Source: an uncultured Lachnoclostridium sp. (GTDB taxonomy: Bacteria > Bacillota > Clostridia > Lachnospirales > Lachnospiraceae). From it: 18,344 bases of DNA. The notes beneath the pieces are model-generated. The model had not been told where the DNA came from, searched no databases, and saw nothing but the letters and a program-made list of their open reading frames with translations. The translations under genes were made by a program, and so were the position numbers. Below are positions 1 through 7,191 of this stretch, piece after piece. Numbering within the stretch: position 1 is the first letter of the stretch; every line of letters starts with the position of its first letter. The stretch spans positions 1 through 18,344 of the forward strand of contig CABQJX010000052.1 in assembly GCA_902464595.1 (NCBI GenBank), written 5' to 3'.

Positions 1-37
1 AGGCTTTGTTTGCCCTTACTGCGTAACATGAGGGCAT

Positions 38-85
38 AAAAAAAGCAGCGTTCCTGTTCTCCTGTGTAGGAGTGAGAAACGCCGC
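38..85 (-). terminator. Rho-independent terminator of the cotJ operon
   Basis: On the minus strand, 85-78 pairs with 52-45 (8 bp with one G-U). An inner CTCCT/AGGAG stem (72-68 with 63-59) closes on a 4-nt loop. Seven U residues (44-38) follow directly. The hairpin starts 8 nt after the cotJC stop codon, as expected for the end of this operon. A further weak inverted repeat (11-16 with 31-36) lies beyond it. Confidence 0.85.
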
Positions 86-93
86 CTTGCGGG

Positions 94-807
94 TCATATT
101 AAGTTGTAAATAAAGATAGCTTGTTCTATCTCTTTTTTTCTTATCAATTTTGAGGTATAGCAGCAGATAGGGCGGCTTATGCCTACGTCCTGCATTTTTC
201 TGATTGATAGTAGATTTCCAAAAATGCTGTATTTGTGGGCTTTCAACACTCTTGAATTTTTACTACAATCTTCCCGGTTTGCTTCACCGAACCTTTGATA
301 ATGGACAATCTCCCTTTCTCTCAGGAATTTAATGGGCTCGCACACATCATAATCCGTGACTACACGGAGAATGTTATCATAAGTGGAGCGTGCTTTCTGT
401 TCTGCAGCCAGGTCCTCGTGGAGGTCTGTGATCACATCACCTTTCGACTGAAATTCGCAGGCATTAAAGGGAATCCCGCCTGAGGCCTGTGGCCAAATAC
501 CAACTGCATGATCAATATAGTAAGGTCCAAACCCCTGCTCTACCAGCTGTTCAGCTGTCAGTCCCTTTGTAAGCTGATGGATAATAGCTGCTACAATCTC
601 TAAATGTGCCAATTCTTCTGTTCCGATGTCTGTTAATGTTCCTTTACACTCCTTGTACGGCATTGCATAGCGTTGGGACAAGTAGCGCATGGAAGCCCCC
701 ATCTCTCCATCTGGCCCACCATACTGGCTCATAATAAATTGGGCCATCTTCGCATTCGGCTCCTTGATATTCACCGGAAACTGCAGTCTTTTTTCATAAA
801 TCCACAT
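94..807 (-). CDS. cotJC: CotJC, manganese-catalase-like spore coat protein with an atypical C-terminus
   Basis: Spore coat protein of the manganese catalase family, last gene of cotJABC; in spores it is thought to break down peroxide at the coat. The start ATG at 807 gives MWIYEKRLQ, the standard CotJC N-terminus. It overlaps the cotJB stop by one base (TAATG) and has GGGGGAA upstream. Likely di-manganese ligands are visible at family spacing: Glu35 (in GGPDGE), Glu65 and His68 (EELAH), Glu136 or Glu131 (EDLAAEQ) and His169 (REIVHY). The match to the family ends near residue 176 (RFGEA). Family members I recall are about 190-220 aa. Here a basic, AT-rich tail of about 60 residues follows, giving 237 aa. 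The tail resembles no CotJC ending I know and may be out-of-frame or replaced sequence. The catalytic core looks intact. Confidence 0.9.
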   Translation of the reverse strand: MWIYEKRLQFPVNIKEPNAKMAQFIMSQYGGPDGEMGASMRYLSQRYAMPYKECKGTLTDIGTEELAHLEIVAAIIHQLTKGLTAEQLVEQGFGPYYIDHAVGIWPQASGGIPFNACEFQSKGDVITDLHEDLAAEQKARSTYDNILRVVTDYDVCEPIKFLREREIVHYQRFGEANREDCSKNSRVLKAHKYSIFGNLLSIRKMQDVGISRPICCYTSKLIRKKEIEQAIFIYNLI

Positions 808-1082
808 TAACAGTTCCCCCCTTCCCATGGCCACGGATCGCTGACCCATGACCAATACGAAACATCCCTGCTTCCGGCGGCTGTAAGAGGGCCAATCTGG
901 GACTCGTAGGCAGCCACTGCATTTTTATATGCATGCAGCATCTCGTTATAATAATCCAGGGCTGCCCCGTCACATGGATGGGTGTCCAGATAAAGATTGG
1001 CATCCACTACCGCAAAACCTGCTTGATCCACCTGCATAAGCAGTGCCTGCCCTGCTGCTGTCTGACAATTAGGATTCATCAT
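807..1082 (-). CDS. cotJB: CotJB spore coat protein
   Basis: Small spore coat protein, middle gene of cotJABC, 91 aa from the chosen start. Recognisable family segments are the NLYLDTHP block, a YYNEML helix, ESQIGPL and the tryptophan-rich end SWVSDPWPWEGG. In-frame starts are a GTG at 1091, ATG at 1082 and ATG at 1079. The GTG directly abuts the GGGAGG ribosome binding site (1097-1092), so it is too close. ATG 1082 lies 9 nt from that site and overlaps the cotJA stop as ATGA, which fits translational coupling. CotJB is known to be made with CotJA and CotJC in the mother cell and to be needed for their proper incorporation into the coat. Its biochemical activity is unknown. Confidence 0.88.
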   Translation of the reverse strand: MMNPNCQTAAGQALLMQVDQAGFAVVDANLYLDTHPCDGAALDYYNEMLHAYKNAVAAYESQIGPLTAAGSRDVSYWSWVSDPWPWEGGNC

Positions 1083-1411
1083 CTGCCGCACCTCCCATAA
1101 TTAAACTGAAGGTCAAGATCCGGGAAAATCGTTCCCTGAGCTAATCCCTGTTCAGGAGAATAGGGGTTCTTCCATTGCTGCCAAGGTACATAGGCCATAG
1201 CAATAGGAAACTGCTGCTCTAAAAATCCCTGCCCTGTGTCCGGGCACGTTTCATTTGCTGGCTGTTGATAATCAGGGGAAGGCATGGGATAAGAAATCAT
1301 CGGTCTATCCCCCCATGTGTTCGGTTGGAATCCCTCTCTCCCTGCACATCCGGCTCTGACGCATCCTCTTTGAGGATCTCCAGAGCCCGGACAGGTATAA
1401 AAGTCCATCAT
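1079..1411 (-). CDS. cotJA: CotJA spore coat protein
   Basis: First gene of cotJABC, 110 aa. The C-terminal half carries the CotJA signature: AMAYVPWQQW, a YSPEQGLAQGTIFPDLDL block and a short polar end. The N-terminal half is rich in Cys, Pro and Gly and has no recognisable fold, as is usual in this family, and is longer than in the shortest homologues. The ATG at 1411 has AAAGGAG 7 nt upstream; a second ATG follows immediately. CotJA is needed for CotJC assembly in Bacillus. The upstream promoter matches the late mother-cell sigma factor (see 1440-1469), consistent with expression only during sporulation. Confidence 0.88.
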   Translation of the reverse strand: MMDFYTCPGSGDPQRGCVRAGCAGREGFQPNTWGDRPMISYPMPSPDYQQPANETCPDTGQGFLEQQFPIAMAYVPWQQWKNPYSPEQGLAQGTIFPDLDLQFNYGRCGR

Positions 1412-1439
1412 CTGAAAACTCCTTTCATCCTTTCCTTAA

Positions 1440-1469
1440 TAGTTTATGATATTCCCCTTTTCCTGTGAC
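1440..1469 (-). promoter_or_regulatory. Candidate sigma-K (or sigma-E) promoter for cotJABC
   Basis: On the minus strand, CATAAACTA (1448-1440) fits the sigma-K -10 consensus CATAnnnTA and differs from the sigma-E -10 at one position. A CAC core of the -35 (1467-1465) lies 16 nt upstream. The predicted transcript start near 1433 leaves a short leader of about 20 nt before cotJA. The match is short, so the call rests partly on the coat-gene context. Confidence 0.45.
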
Positions 1470-1517
1470 ATATCGGAACAAACTTCCTATAGACGTTAAA
1501 AAAATCCTCCTTTTCCT

Positions 1518-1546
1518 CACACTTTGTCTCCGCGTCCCATATGATA
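1518..1546 (+). promoter_or_regulatory. Candidate sigma-K promoter for the Cys-rich protein
   Basis: CATATGATA (1538-1546) is a full CATAnnnTA -10 match. ACAC (1519-1522) lies 15 nt upstream as a possible -35. The predicted start near 1553 would give a leader of about 90 nt. It faces away from the cotJ promoter, so both coat-type units could be switched on together in the mother cell. Confidence 0.4.
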
Positions 1547-1645
1547 CAGTACAAACACAATCGTTTCGCTCCTCAGAATAAAGCTCTGCGGAATAACAAT
1601 ATTTTACAAAAACGGCTGTGGATCAATAAAAGGAGAATGTGATTT

Positions 1646-1984
1646 ATGTGTTGTTTCAGATCTTGTGGATGTAACTGCAAATGTGTTTGCAGATGCTGTG
1701 GATGTCATAACTGTGGATGCCATAACTGCTGCTGTAATTCCTCCAATCATGTAAATGGGAGCTGCCCCGGAAATGATATTTGCGCCGGAGTCAGACGTCA
1801 GGCCTATCGCGAAGGGTTCCGCAACGGTTACTGGCAGGGATTTAATGATGCTTCCTGCGGAAGTCCCCGCTTTACAGATCCCTGGGACGCTCCCCGGTGT
1901 GACGACCGGTGTGACGGCCTGCGCACTACCAGCGTTTCTGGAAATACTTCTTCAAACGAAGGCTGCGGATGCAGTCAATCATAG
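1646..1984 (+). CDS. Small cysteine-rich protein, probable spore coat or exosporium component
   Basis: A 112-aa protein with 22 cysteines, 15 of them in the first 30 residues, spaced as CC, CxC and CxxC with alternating Gly, His and Asn. The middle (about 48-68) is a conserved-looking basic and aromatic stretch, RRQAYREGFRNGYWQGFND. The tail is Ser/Thr-rich and ends in CGCSQS. There is no signal peptide or membrane segment. AAGGAG (1629-1634) precedes the ATG by 11 nt. In DNA, a 15-nt unit encoding a GCHNC-type repeat is duplicated in tandem (1697-1711 and 1712-1726). Cys-rich proteins of this kind are common in clostridial spore coats and exosporium, where disulfide cross-linking is the usual proposal. 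The adjacent divergent cotJ operon supports that role. Metal binding is an alternative. No named family is claimed. Confidence 0.75.
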   Translation: MCCFRSCGCNCKCVCRCCGCHNCGCHNCCCNSSNHVNGSCPGNDICAGVRRQAYREGFRNGYWQGFNDASCGSPRFTDPWDAPRCDDRCDGLRTTSVSGNTSSNEGCGCSQS

Positions 1985-2036
1985 CGGAGGTAAATCAGTA
2001 CTAGACGATACCGTCAACCCTGTTTGATTTTTCTTT

Positions 2037-2070
2037 GGAGGGGAGTCTTCCGGCTCCCTTCCTTTCTTTA
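2037..2070 (+). terminator. Terminator of the Cys-rich gene
   Basis: GGAGGGGAG (2037-2045) pairs with CTCCCTTCC (2054-2062), 9 bp with one G-U, across an 8-nt loop. A T-rich run (TTTCTTTATC) follows and leads into the long pyrimidine tract. Confidence 0.72.
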
Positions 2071-2177
2071 TCTTCTTCGTTCCTTTCTTTCTCCTTCTTT
2101 ATCTCCTTTTTTCTTCTTTATCTTCCTTCTTTTTTCTTCCTCCTTTCCTCGTTTTTTCCCTTTCTCTTTCCTTCTTT
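2054..2177 (+). repeat. Polypyrimidine tract
   Basis: Of 124 nt, 119 are C or T; the only purines are at 2070, 2079, 2101, 2120 and 2151. It is built from irregular TTTCTTTCTCC and CTTCTTTAT-like words without a fixed period. It lies in an intergenic region after a terminator. Homopyrimidine-homopurine DNA can form triplex (H-DNA) or slip during replication; whether it does anything here is not shown. Confidence 0.7.
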
Positions 2178-2291
2178 ATACAAATCCTTCTTGAATTTCG
2201 TTGCTGGTTTGGATTTCAGGTCCGGAAAACGGAACCTATTCATTTAAACCGAAAGCTTTCCTGAAAATGCGGAAACTCAAGCAAAGCTGTA

Positions 2292-2320
2292 TTGACGCCT
2301 TCGCCCTGTTTTGCTACAAT
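2292..2320 (+). promoter_or_regulatory. Sigma-A promoter of the thioesterase gene
   Basis: TTGACG (2292-2297), a 17-nt spacer, then TACAAT (2315-2320), with an extended -10 TG just before it. This is a near-consensus vegetative promoter. The expected start near 2327 leaves a leader of about 19 nt. It also shows that the TTG at 2292 is a promoter element, not a start codon. Confidence 0.8.
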
Positions 2321-2345
2321 ACAGACAAAAAGGGGGGATTTTTTC

Positions 2346-2804
2346 ATGGATCCTATCAATCAAGGGAATCAAAAGGATGAAGATTCTGACTCAAAAAAAG
2401 GAACTTCTTTTGCGAAAACATTAGAGGAAGTGCGACGTTTTTTCGCCCAGGATATTTTTGCCACAAACATGGGCGCTGTGATTGAAGAAATCGGTGACGG
2501 TTATGCCAAATGCACGTTAGAACTGCTTCCCTGTCACCAAAATGCTGCCGGAGCTGTTATGGGCGGAGCTATTTTTACTCTTGCAGACTTTGCTTTTGCA
2601 GTAGCTGCTAATTGGAATAAGCCGCTTCATGTTTCCGCCTCCTCCCAAATCACCTATTTGGGTGCTGCCAAAGGAGGCCGTCTCATTGCAGAGGCCCACA
2701 AGGTAAAGGAGGGACGGAGCACCTGTTTTTATGTGGTTCAGGTACAGGATGATCTTGGAAATCCCGTCGCCCATATAACAGAATATGGCTTTCAAAAAGG
2801 ATAA
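2346..2804 (+). CDS. PaaI-family hotdog-fold acyl-CoA thioesterase
   Basis: A 152-aa hotdog-fold protein of the PaaI group, expected to hydrolyse acyl-CoA or aryl-acetyl-CoA thioesters in the cytoplasm. The ATG at 2346 follows AAGGGGGG. Residues 1-24 are a polar, charged leader, and the fold starts around residue 30. Residues 64-74 contain the HQNAAGAVMGG motif. The usual PaaI pattern has a His before the double Gly, and here it is Met72. The helix that follows (IFTLADFAFA) carries Asp81, the likely catalytic acid. The strands around SSQITYLGAAKGG and STCFYVVQVQDD are typical of the fold. It has its own sigma-A promoter and is convergent with the PaaK/IorAB operon, so a role in releasing aryl-acetyl-CoA is plausible but unproven. 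Confidence 0.85.
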   Translation: MDPINQGNQKDEDSDSKKGTSFAKTLEEVRRFFAQDIFATNMGAVIEEIGDGYAKCTLELLPCHQNAAGAVMGGAIFTLADFAFAVAANWNKPLHVSASSQITYLGAAKGGRLIAEAHKVKEGRSTCFYVVQVQDDLGNPVAHITEYGFQKG

Positions 2805-2840
2805 CAGCCGTGAACAGGAGAGTTTCTCCTGCCACGGCTG
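2805..2840. terminator. Shared hairpin between convergent genes
   Basis: CAGCCGTG (2805-2812) pairs with CACGGCTG (2833-2840). An inner 7-bp stem CAGGAGA/TCTCCTG (2815-2821 with 2825-2831) closes on a 3-nt loop. The hairpin begins right after the thioesterase stop. It has no U-run on the plus strand. On the minus strand a TTTTT lies 6 nt beyond the stem. It probably ends transcription of the leftward operon and perhaps of the thioesterase too. Confidence 0.6.
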
Positions 2841-2922
2841 AAATGATCCCACTTGGGTCTTATGGATATTTTCTTGATCTTCCGTATTTTACGGCATCGC
2901 TTCTGATTCAGCTCATTTTCCT

Positions 2923-3345
2923 TTACCAGCACATTTCCTCATTACTGTATAAGATCAATCCGCCTTCCAATACGGCTTTTGCAGCTGTTTCCCCATCGGA
3001 AGCCTTTACGATCATTGCTCTCCGGTCAGCGGAAGCCAAAGCATACATATATTCAATATTCAGACCCTGACTGCATAAAATATGAGTCATCTTATGAAGC
3101 TCCCCTACCTTATCCTCCAGCTTGACAGCCAGCACATTGGTAAGCATCGCGGAGAATCCTTTTTCCCGAAGGGCATCCTTTGCCTTGTCCGGAGCTGATA
3201 CGATCATGCGGAGCATACCATATTCCGTAGTATCTGCCATACTCAGGGATAAAATATTGATCCCCTCTGTTTTCAGCACCTCTGTCACCTGCTCCAGCCT
3301 GCCCTCTCTATTTTCGATAAATACAGATAACTGTTTTACAAACAT
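2923..3345 (-). CDS. Tandem ACT-domain protein of the aryl-acid operon
   Basis: A 140-aa protein made of two ACT domains (about 1-68 and 69-140), each with a short strand, a helix and paired strands. The repeats begin at KQLSVFIENREGRLEQV and LAVKLEDKVGELHKM, both ACT-type openings. There is no enzyme domain. ACT domains usually bind amino acids and act as sensors, so this protein may sense an aromatic or branched amino acid. It is the last gene of the operon, 99 nt after paaK. Standalone double-ACT proteins are commonly found beside PaaK and IorAB genes in anaerobes and archaea. The ATG at 3345 starts the domain directly; in-frame codons upstream encode an unlikely basic extension. The ribosome binding site (GGCAGGTTGGG) is weak. 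Its target is unknown. Confidence 0.85.
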   Translation of the reverse strand: MFVKQLSVFIENREGRLEQVTEVLKTEGINILSLSMADTTEYGMLRMIVSAPDKAKDALREKGFSAMLTNVLAVKLEDKVGELHKMTHILCSQGLNIEYMYALASADRRAMIVKASDGETAAKAVLEGGLILYSNEEMCW

Positions 3346-3444
3346 AACCCAACCTGCCTTTCCTCTCCGGCTATGGCCATCCATTCCTTTCTTCCAGGAA
3401 CATTCCCTGTCAAAAGCCATCTCCGAATCCCATTTCCAACATTT

Positions 3445-4743
3445 TTATTCCATGTTTCTCCGGTCGATCACATGCTTTGTCTTTCCCATACTGCGCTCAA
3501 TGCTCTTCGGCTCTACCAGTTTCACCTTTACAGACAATCCAATGGCCTGCTGGATCACATGAGCAATTTTTCCGGTAAGATTTTCCAGCTCCCGGATCTC
3601 ATCGGAAAAGAATCTCTCCTCCACCTCTACCTGCACTTCCAATGTGTCCAGATTATTGACACGGTCTACGATCAGCAGGTAATGGGGAGTTGTCCCTCCC
3701 ATTTCCAAAAGAGCGGATTCGATCTGAGATGGGAATACATTGACTCCCCGGATGATCAGCATATCATCTGTCCGTCCGGTAAAACGGGCGATTCTTGCCG
3801 TGGTTCTTCCACATTCACATGGACCGTGATCCAAACTGGTAAGATCCTTTGTACGGTAACGTATTAAGGGCAGCCCCTCCTTTGTCAGCGTGGAAATGAC
3901 CAGTTCTCCCGTCATTCCATCTCTCAGAGGCTTCAGGGTATTTTGATCCACGATTTCAGGAAGGAAATGATCCTCCTGAATATGCAGTCCCCGATGGAAG
4001 GAGCAGTCTGCCGCCACTCCTGGCCCCATGATCTCGCTGAGTCCGTAAATATCATGGGCATGGATTCCCAGCTGCTTCTCGATCTGCCCCCGCATCTTTT
4101 CCGTCCAGGGCTCCGCCCCATTGATGGAGGCTTTCAGCCTGATCTGATCCTTTACCCCCATCTCCTCAATGGTTTCCGCAATGTGCAGCAGATAGGACGG
4201 AGTACACATAATGCCGGTCGCCCCGAAATCCACCATCATTGTCACCAGCTTTTTCGTATTTCCTGTGGACATGGGAACCACGGTCGCCCCAATTTTTTCT
4301 GCGCCGTAGTGAGCTCCCAATCCTCCTGTAAACAGCCCGTATCCATACGCTACCTGGATAATATCATTTTGTCCCAAGCCTGCCATTGTAATGCAGCGGG
4401 CCACACACTCGCTCCACACTTCAATATCCCTGCGGGTGTAGCCTACCACAGTCGCTTTTCCTGTAGTTCCGCTGGATGCGTGGATCCGGGTAATCTGTGA
4501 ATTGGGAACAGCAAACATGCCAAAGGGATAAGTGTCCCTCAGATCATCTTTTGTCGTAAATGGAAGCTTCTCCAGATCCTCTATCCCGCGTATATCCCCT
4601 GGTTCCAACCCTACAGCCTGCATTTTTTTCCTATAGTATTCCACGCTGTGATACACACGATCCACCAGCTTTACCAGTCTGGCGCTCTGGAGATTGGACA
4701 TCTCGTCCCTGCTCATACACTCTTTTGTCTCATTCCATATCAT
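3445..4743 (-). CDS. paaK: Phenylacetate-CoA ligase, copy 1 (after iorB)
   Basis: AMP-forming aryl-acetate-CoA ligase of the ANL superfamily, 432 aa. It activates phenylacetate-type acids with ATP and CoA; running in reverse it could release the acid. Motifs: SSGTTGK at 90-96 (phosphate loop), YGLSE at 233-237, RYRTKD at 295-300, GRTDDMLIIRGVNVFPSQ at 323-340 (hinge) and the C-terminal GKTK at 420-423 with the likely catalytic lysine. A CECGRT motif (309-313) is normal for the family. The start MIWNE matches the paralogue MIWAN at 8505. GGGAGG lies 12 nt upstream. It is 58 nt from iorB and shares roughly half its residues, judged by eye, with the other copy. Substrate (phenyl-, hydroxyphenyl- or indole-acetate) cannot be read from the sequence. 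Confidence 0.92.
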   Translation of the reverse strand: MIWNETKECMSRDEMSNLQSARLVKLVDRVYHSVEYYRKKMQAVGLEPGDIRGIEDLEKLPFTTKDDLRDTYPFGMFAVPNSQITRIHASSGTTGKATVVGYTRRDIEVWSECVARCITMAGLGQNDIIQVAYGYGLFTGGLGAHYGAEKIGATVVPMSTGNTKKLVTMMVDFGATGIMCTPSYLLHIAETIEEMGVKDQIRLKASINGAEPWTEKMRGQIEKQLGIHAHDIYGLSEIMGPGVAADCSFHRGLHIQEDHFLPEIVDQNTLKPLRDGMTGELVISTLTKEGLPLIRYRTKDLTSLDHGPCECGRTTARIARFTGRTDDMLIIRGVNVFPSQIESALLEMGGTTPHYLLIVDRVNNLDTLEVQVEVEERFFSDEIRELENLTGKIAHVIQQAIGLSVKVKLVEPKSIERSMGKTKHVIDRRNME

Positions 4744-4801
4744 CTGCCTATATAACCTCCCGCTTTACCGCCCTGTTCCACGATTCCTGCTTTAAAAATA
4801 C

Positions 4802-5377
4802 CTAAACGGAAAGGGCATATCCGATCTCAAATGCCTTTTTATTGATCTCCACTGTCTTTGGAGGAACCGTGGTCTCGATCACCCTCAGCCAATCCTCTTT
4901 TGGAAATCCCATATGCTTTGCCGCAGCTCCCAGAACGATCACATTGAAGGTCTTAGGAGCTCCCATCTTCTTTGCCTCTTTCGTAGCCTCCACAACAATC
5001 GTGGGGCGCGCCTTCTTTACTGTATCTAATATCCCCTCAGGATAGGATGCGCCTCCGGTGACCACAGTGATCGGATCGATACGCCAGTCATTGACAATGG
5101 CCACACCGTCCTTTTTAAGAAAATGGAGATACCGCAGAGCTTCCAACCGCTCAAAAGCGATCAGCACATCTGCCTTCCCCTCCTCCACGATAGGTTCCGC
5201 CACCTGCTCTCCATATCGGACAAAGGTAACCACGCTGCCCCCTCTCTGAGCCATTCCGTGTACCTCAGACAATTTCACATCATATCCAGCCTCCGTAGCC
5301 AGCTTTCCCAGTATGCGGCTGGTAAGGAGAGTTCCCTGTCCACCCACACCTACGATCATAATATTCTTTACTGTCAT
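4802..5377 (-). CDS. iorB: Indolepyruvate:ferredoxin oxidoreductase, beta subunit
   Basis: Gamma-domain subunit of the IorAB enzyme, which oxidatively decarboxylates aromatic 2-oxoacids (indole-, phenyl- and hydroxyphenyl-pyruvate) to aryl-acetyl-CoA and reduces ferredoxin. It is 191 aa, normal for IorB. GVGGQG (10-15) is the nucleotide-binding glycine loop. LSEVHGMAQRGGSVVTFVRYG is the family's hallmark stretch, and IAFERLEALRYL follows. An in-frame GTG at 5386 abuts the GGCGG ribosome binding site, whereas the ATG at 5377 is 9 nt away and one base after the iorA stop, so the ATG is preferred. Translational coupling to iorA is likely, as the two subunits are needed in equal amounts. The protein is cytoplasmic and oxygen-sensitive in known homologues. 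Confidence 0.92.
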   Translation of the reverse strand: MTVKNIMIVGVGGQGTLLTSRILGKLATEAGYDVKLSEVHGMAQRGGSVVTFVRYGEQVAEPIVEEGKADVLIAFERLEALRYLHFLKKDGVAIVNDWRIDPITVVTGGASYPEGILDTVKKARPTIVVEATKEAKKMGAPKTFNVIVLGAAAKHMGFPKEDWLRVIETTVPPKTVEINKKAFEIGYALSV

Positions 5378-5378
5378 T

Positions 5379-7127
5379 TTATTCACCCGCCTTTACCAGA
5401 TCGATCGCATCGAATTTGCACAGCTGTTTGCATAAGCCGCATCCATTACACATGGTCTCGTCAATGGAAATAGTTCCATCTTCCTTCTTCGTCAAAGCCG
5501 GGCAGCCCGGTCTCAGGCAGGCTCCGCACTTCTTACATTTTTCCGGAAGGGGTCTGCACTTATTTGGGAAGGAAATCCCTTTTAAAAGGGCGCAGGGCGC
5601 TTGAGCTATGATAACGGAAACCCCATCCCAGGCTGTCTCCTCCTTCACTACACGCTCTAACTCCTTCTGGTCAAAGGCATTGACTGCATACACATGATCG
5701 ATCCCCAAAGACCGGCACAGTCTGTAAAGATCGACTGCCGGCACAGTCTGTCCCTTTAATGTTTTTCCTGTGGCCGCATGATCCTGATGGCCTGTCATTC
5801 CTGTGGTAGAATTATCGAGGATCATCACAGTACCGCAGGATTGATTGTACACCATATTGATCAGTGAATTGATCCCCGTATGCATAAAGGTGGAATCGCC
5901 GATCACAGCCACCCAGTTTTTAATATAATCCCTTCCCTTGGCCTTTTCCATTCCATGAAGGGTACTGATGCTGGATCCCATACAGATGGTTGTATCAATG
6001 ACACTGAGAGGCGGAACCGCTCCTAAGGTATAGCAGCCAATATCCCCGGCTGCATGGATCTTTAATCGATTCAGAACGGTGTAAACACTTCTGTGAGGAC
6101 AGCCAGGACAGAGGATCGGTGGTCTGGCCGGAACCTGAGCTGCTGGATCCACCTGGGGCTTTTCTCCCAGAACGCGCTCCCGGATCATGTTAGCGCTGTA
6201 CTCCCCCTGCCTGGTAAAGAGCTCTTTTCCTACAGCCTTCCCAATGCCCCAGGATTTTACCTGTTCCTCAATCACCGGCTCCAGCTCCTCAAATATGTAA
6301 AGCTTATCTACTCTGGAAGCAAACTCCTCAATCAGCTTCCTTGGAAGAGGATGTACCAGCCCCAGCTTCAATACAGATGCCTCCGGCATAGCCTCCCGCA
6401 CATACTGATAGGCAATTCCGGAAGTGATGAATCCCACAGAAAGATCCCGGTACTCTGCCCGGTTAAGCAAAAGGGTATTGGCATCCTCAGCCAGCTGGTT
6501 TAAGCGCTTCTCCACCTCCACATGGCGCTTAATGGCATTTCCCGGCATCATCACATACTTTGCCGCATCCCGTTCATAGGGAATATCAAAGGGTTCTGCC
6601 CGCTCCTCCAGCTCCACCACTCCCTGGGAATGGGACAGCCTGGTGGTGGTGCGCAGGATCACGGGAGTATCATATTTCTCGCTGAGATCAAAAACATACT
6701 TTGTAAATTCCTTGGCCTCAGCGCTGTCTGAAGGCTCAACCACAGGCAGCATAGCCGCTCTGGCTACCATACGCGTATCCTGCTCATTCTGTGAGCTGTA
6801 CATCCCCGGATCATCCGCCACTACGATCATCATGCCGCCTCTCACGCCGGTATAAGCGGCCGTGTATAATGGATCAGCGGCCACATTCAGTCCTACATGC
6901 TTCATCGCGCACATAGAACGGACCCCGGCCATCGAAGCGCCTAACGCCACCTCCGCTGCTACCTTTTCATTGGGTGACCACTCTGCGTAGATCTCGTCAT
7001 AGGGAACCAGGGATTCGCTGATCTCTGTACTGGGCGTTCCCGGATAAGCGGCAGACACCTTCACCCCTGCCTCATAAGCTCCCCTTGCAATGGCTTCATT
7101 GCCAAGTAATATCCTCTTTTCTGCCAT
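5379..7127 (-). CDS. iorA: Indolepyruvate:ferredoxin oxidoreductase, alpha subunit
   Basis: Catalytic subunit of IorAB, 582 aa. The order is pyrimidine-binding domain (about 1-170, with SAAYPGTPSTEI), a linking domain (about 230-320), a thiamine-diphosphate domain and a C-terminal ferredoxin domain. In the thiamine domain, CPGCPHR (340-346), GDST (410-413) and Asn439 in ILDNSTTGMTG form the Mg-thiamine-diphosphate site. Two 4Fe-4S clusters are encoded: Cys531, 534, 537, 542 and Cys560, 563, 566, 570. Nothing essential is missing. AAGGAG lies upstream of ATG 7127. The enzyme converts transaminated aromatic amino acids into aryl-acetyl-CoA plus reduced ferredoxin. It is flanked on both sides by PaaK genes, which points to aromatic amino acid fermentation or, run backwards, aryl-acetate assimilation. 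Confidence 0.95.
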   Translation of the reverse strand: MAEKRILLGNEAIARGAYEAGVKVSAAYPGTPSTEISESLVPYDEIYAEWSPNEKVAAEVALGASMAGVRSMCAMKHVGLNVAADPLYTAAYTGVRGGMMIVVADDPGMYSSQNEQDTRMVARAAMLPVVEPSDSAEAKEFTKYVFDLSEKYDTPVILRTTTRLSHSQGVVELEERAEPFDIPYERDAAKYVMMPGNAIKRHVEVEKRLNQLAEDANTLLLNRAEYRDLSVGFITSGIAYQYVREAMPEASVLKLGLVHPLPRKLIEEFASRVDKLYIFEELEPVIEEQVKSWGIGKAVGKELFTRQGEYSANMIRERVLGEKPQVDPAAQVPARPPILCPGCPHRSVYTVLNRLKIHAAGDIGCYTLGAVPPLSVIDTTICMGSSISTLHGMEKAKGRDYIKNWVAVIGDSTFMHTGINSLINMVYNQSCGTVMILDNSTTGMTGHQDHAATGKTLKGQTVPAVDLYRLCRSLGIDHVYAVNAFDQKELERVVKEETAWDGVSVIIAQAPCALLKGISFPNKCRPLPEKCKKCGACLRPGCPALTKKEDGTISIDETMCNGCGLCKQLCKFDAIDLVKAGE

Positions 7128-7191
7128 AACCCTTACTCTCCTTTTTGTATCCTCATCTCTATACCGTCATCTCAAAATAAGCAGCCTTTCC

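Larger units (their letters stand above)
1985..2345. other. 361-nt intergenic stretch between the Cys-rich gene and the thioesterase
   Basis: It contains, in order, a rho-independent terminator (2037-2070), a 124-nt pyrimidine tract (2054-2177) with only five purines, an AT-rich stretch with a TTTCAGG...CCTGAAA inverted repeat, and the sigma-A promoter of the next gene (2292-2320). I see no convincing coding region. A 70-codon frame inside the pyrimidine tract encodes only Phe, Leu and Ser runs. Confidence 0.7.

Noticed and set aside
1..36. Inverted repeat TGCCCT...AGGGCA (11-16 with 31-36) as a second terminator
   Set aside because: The stem is only 6 bp with a 14-nt loop, and any gene it serves lies outside the window.
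1755..2027. A 90-codon plus-strand frame overlapping the Cys-rich gene
   Set aside because: It is in a different frame from a gene with a better ribosome binding site and a coherent repeat structure.
2035..2247. A 70-codon frame rich in Phe, Ser and Leu
   Set aside because: It is simply the translation of the pyrimidine tract and a terminator; membrane-like character is forced by TTT/TCT codons.
2215..2267. TTTCAGG...CCTGAAA inverted repeat upstream of the thioesterase
   Set aside because: The arms are 7 nt and about 40 nt apart in AT-rich DNA, which is expected by chance.
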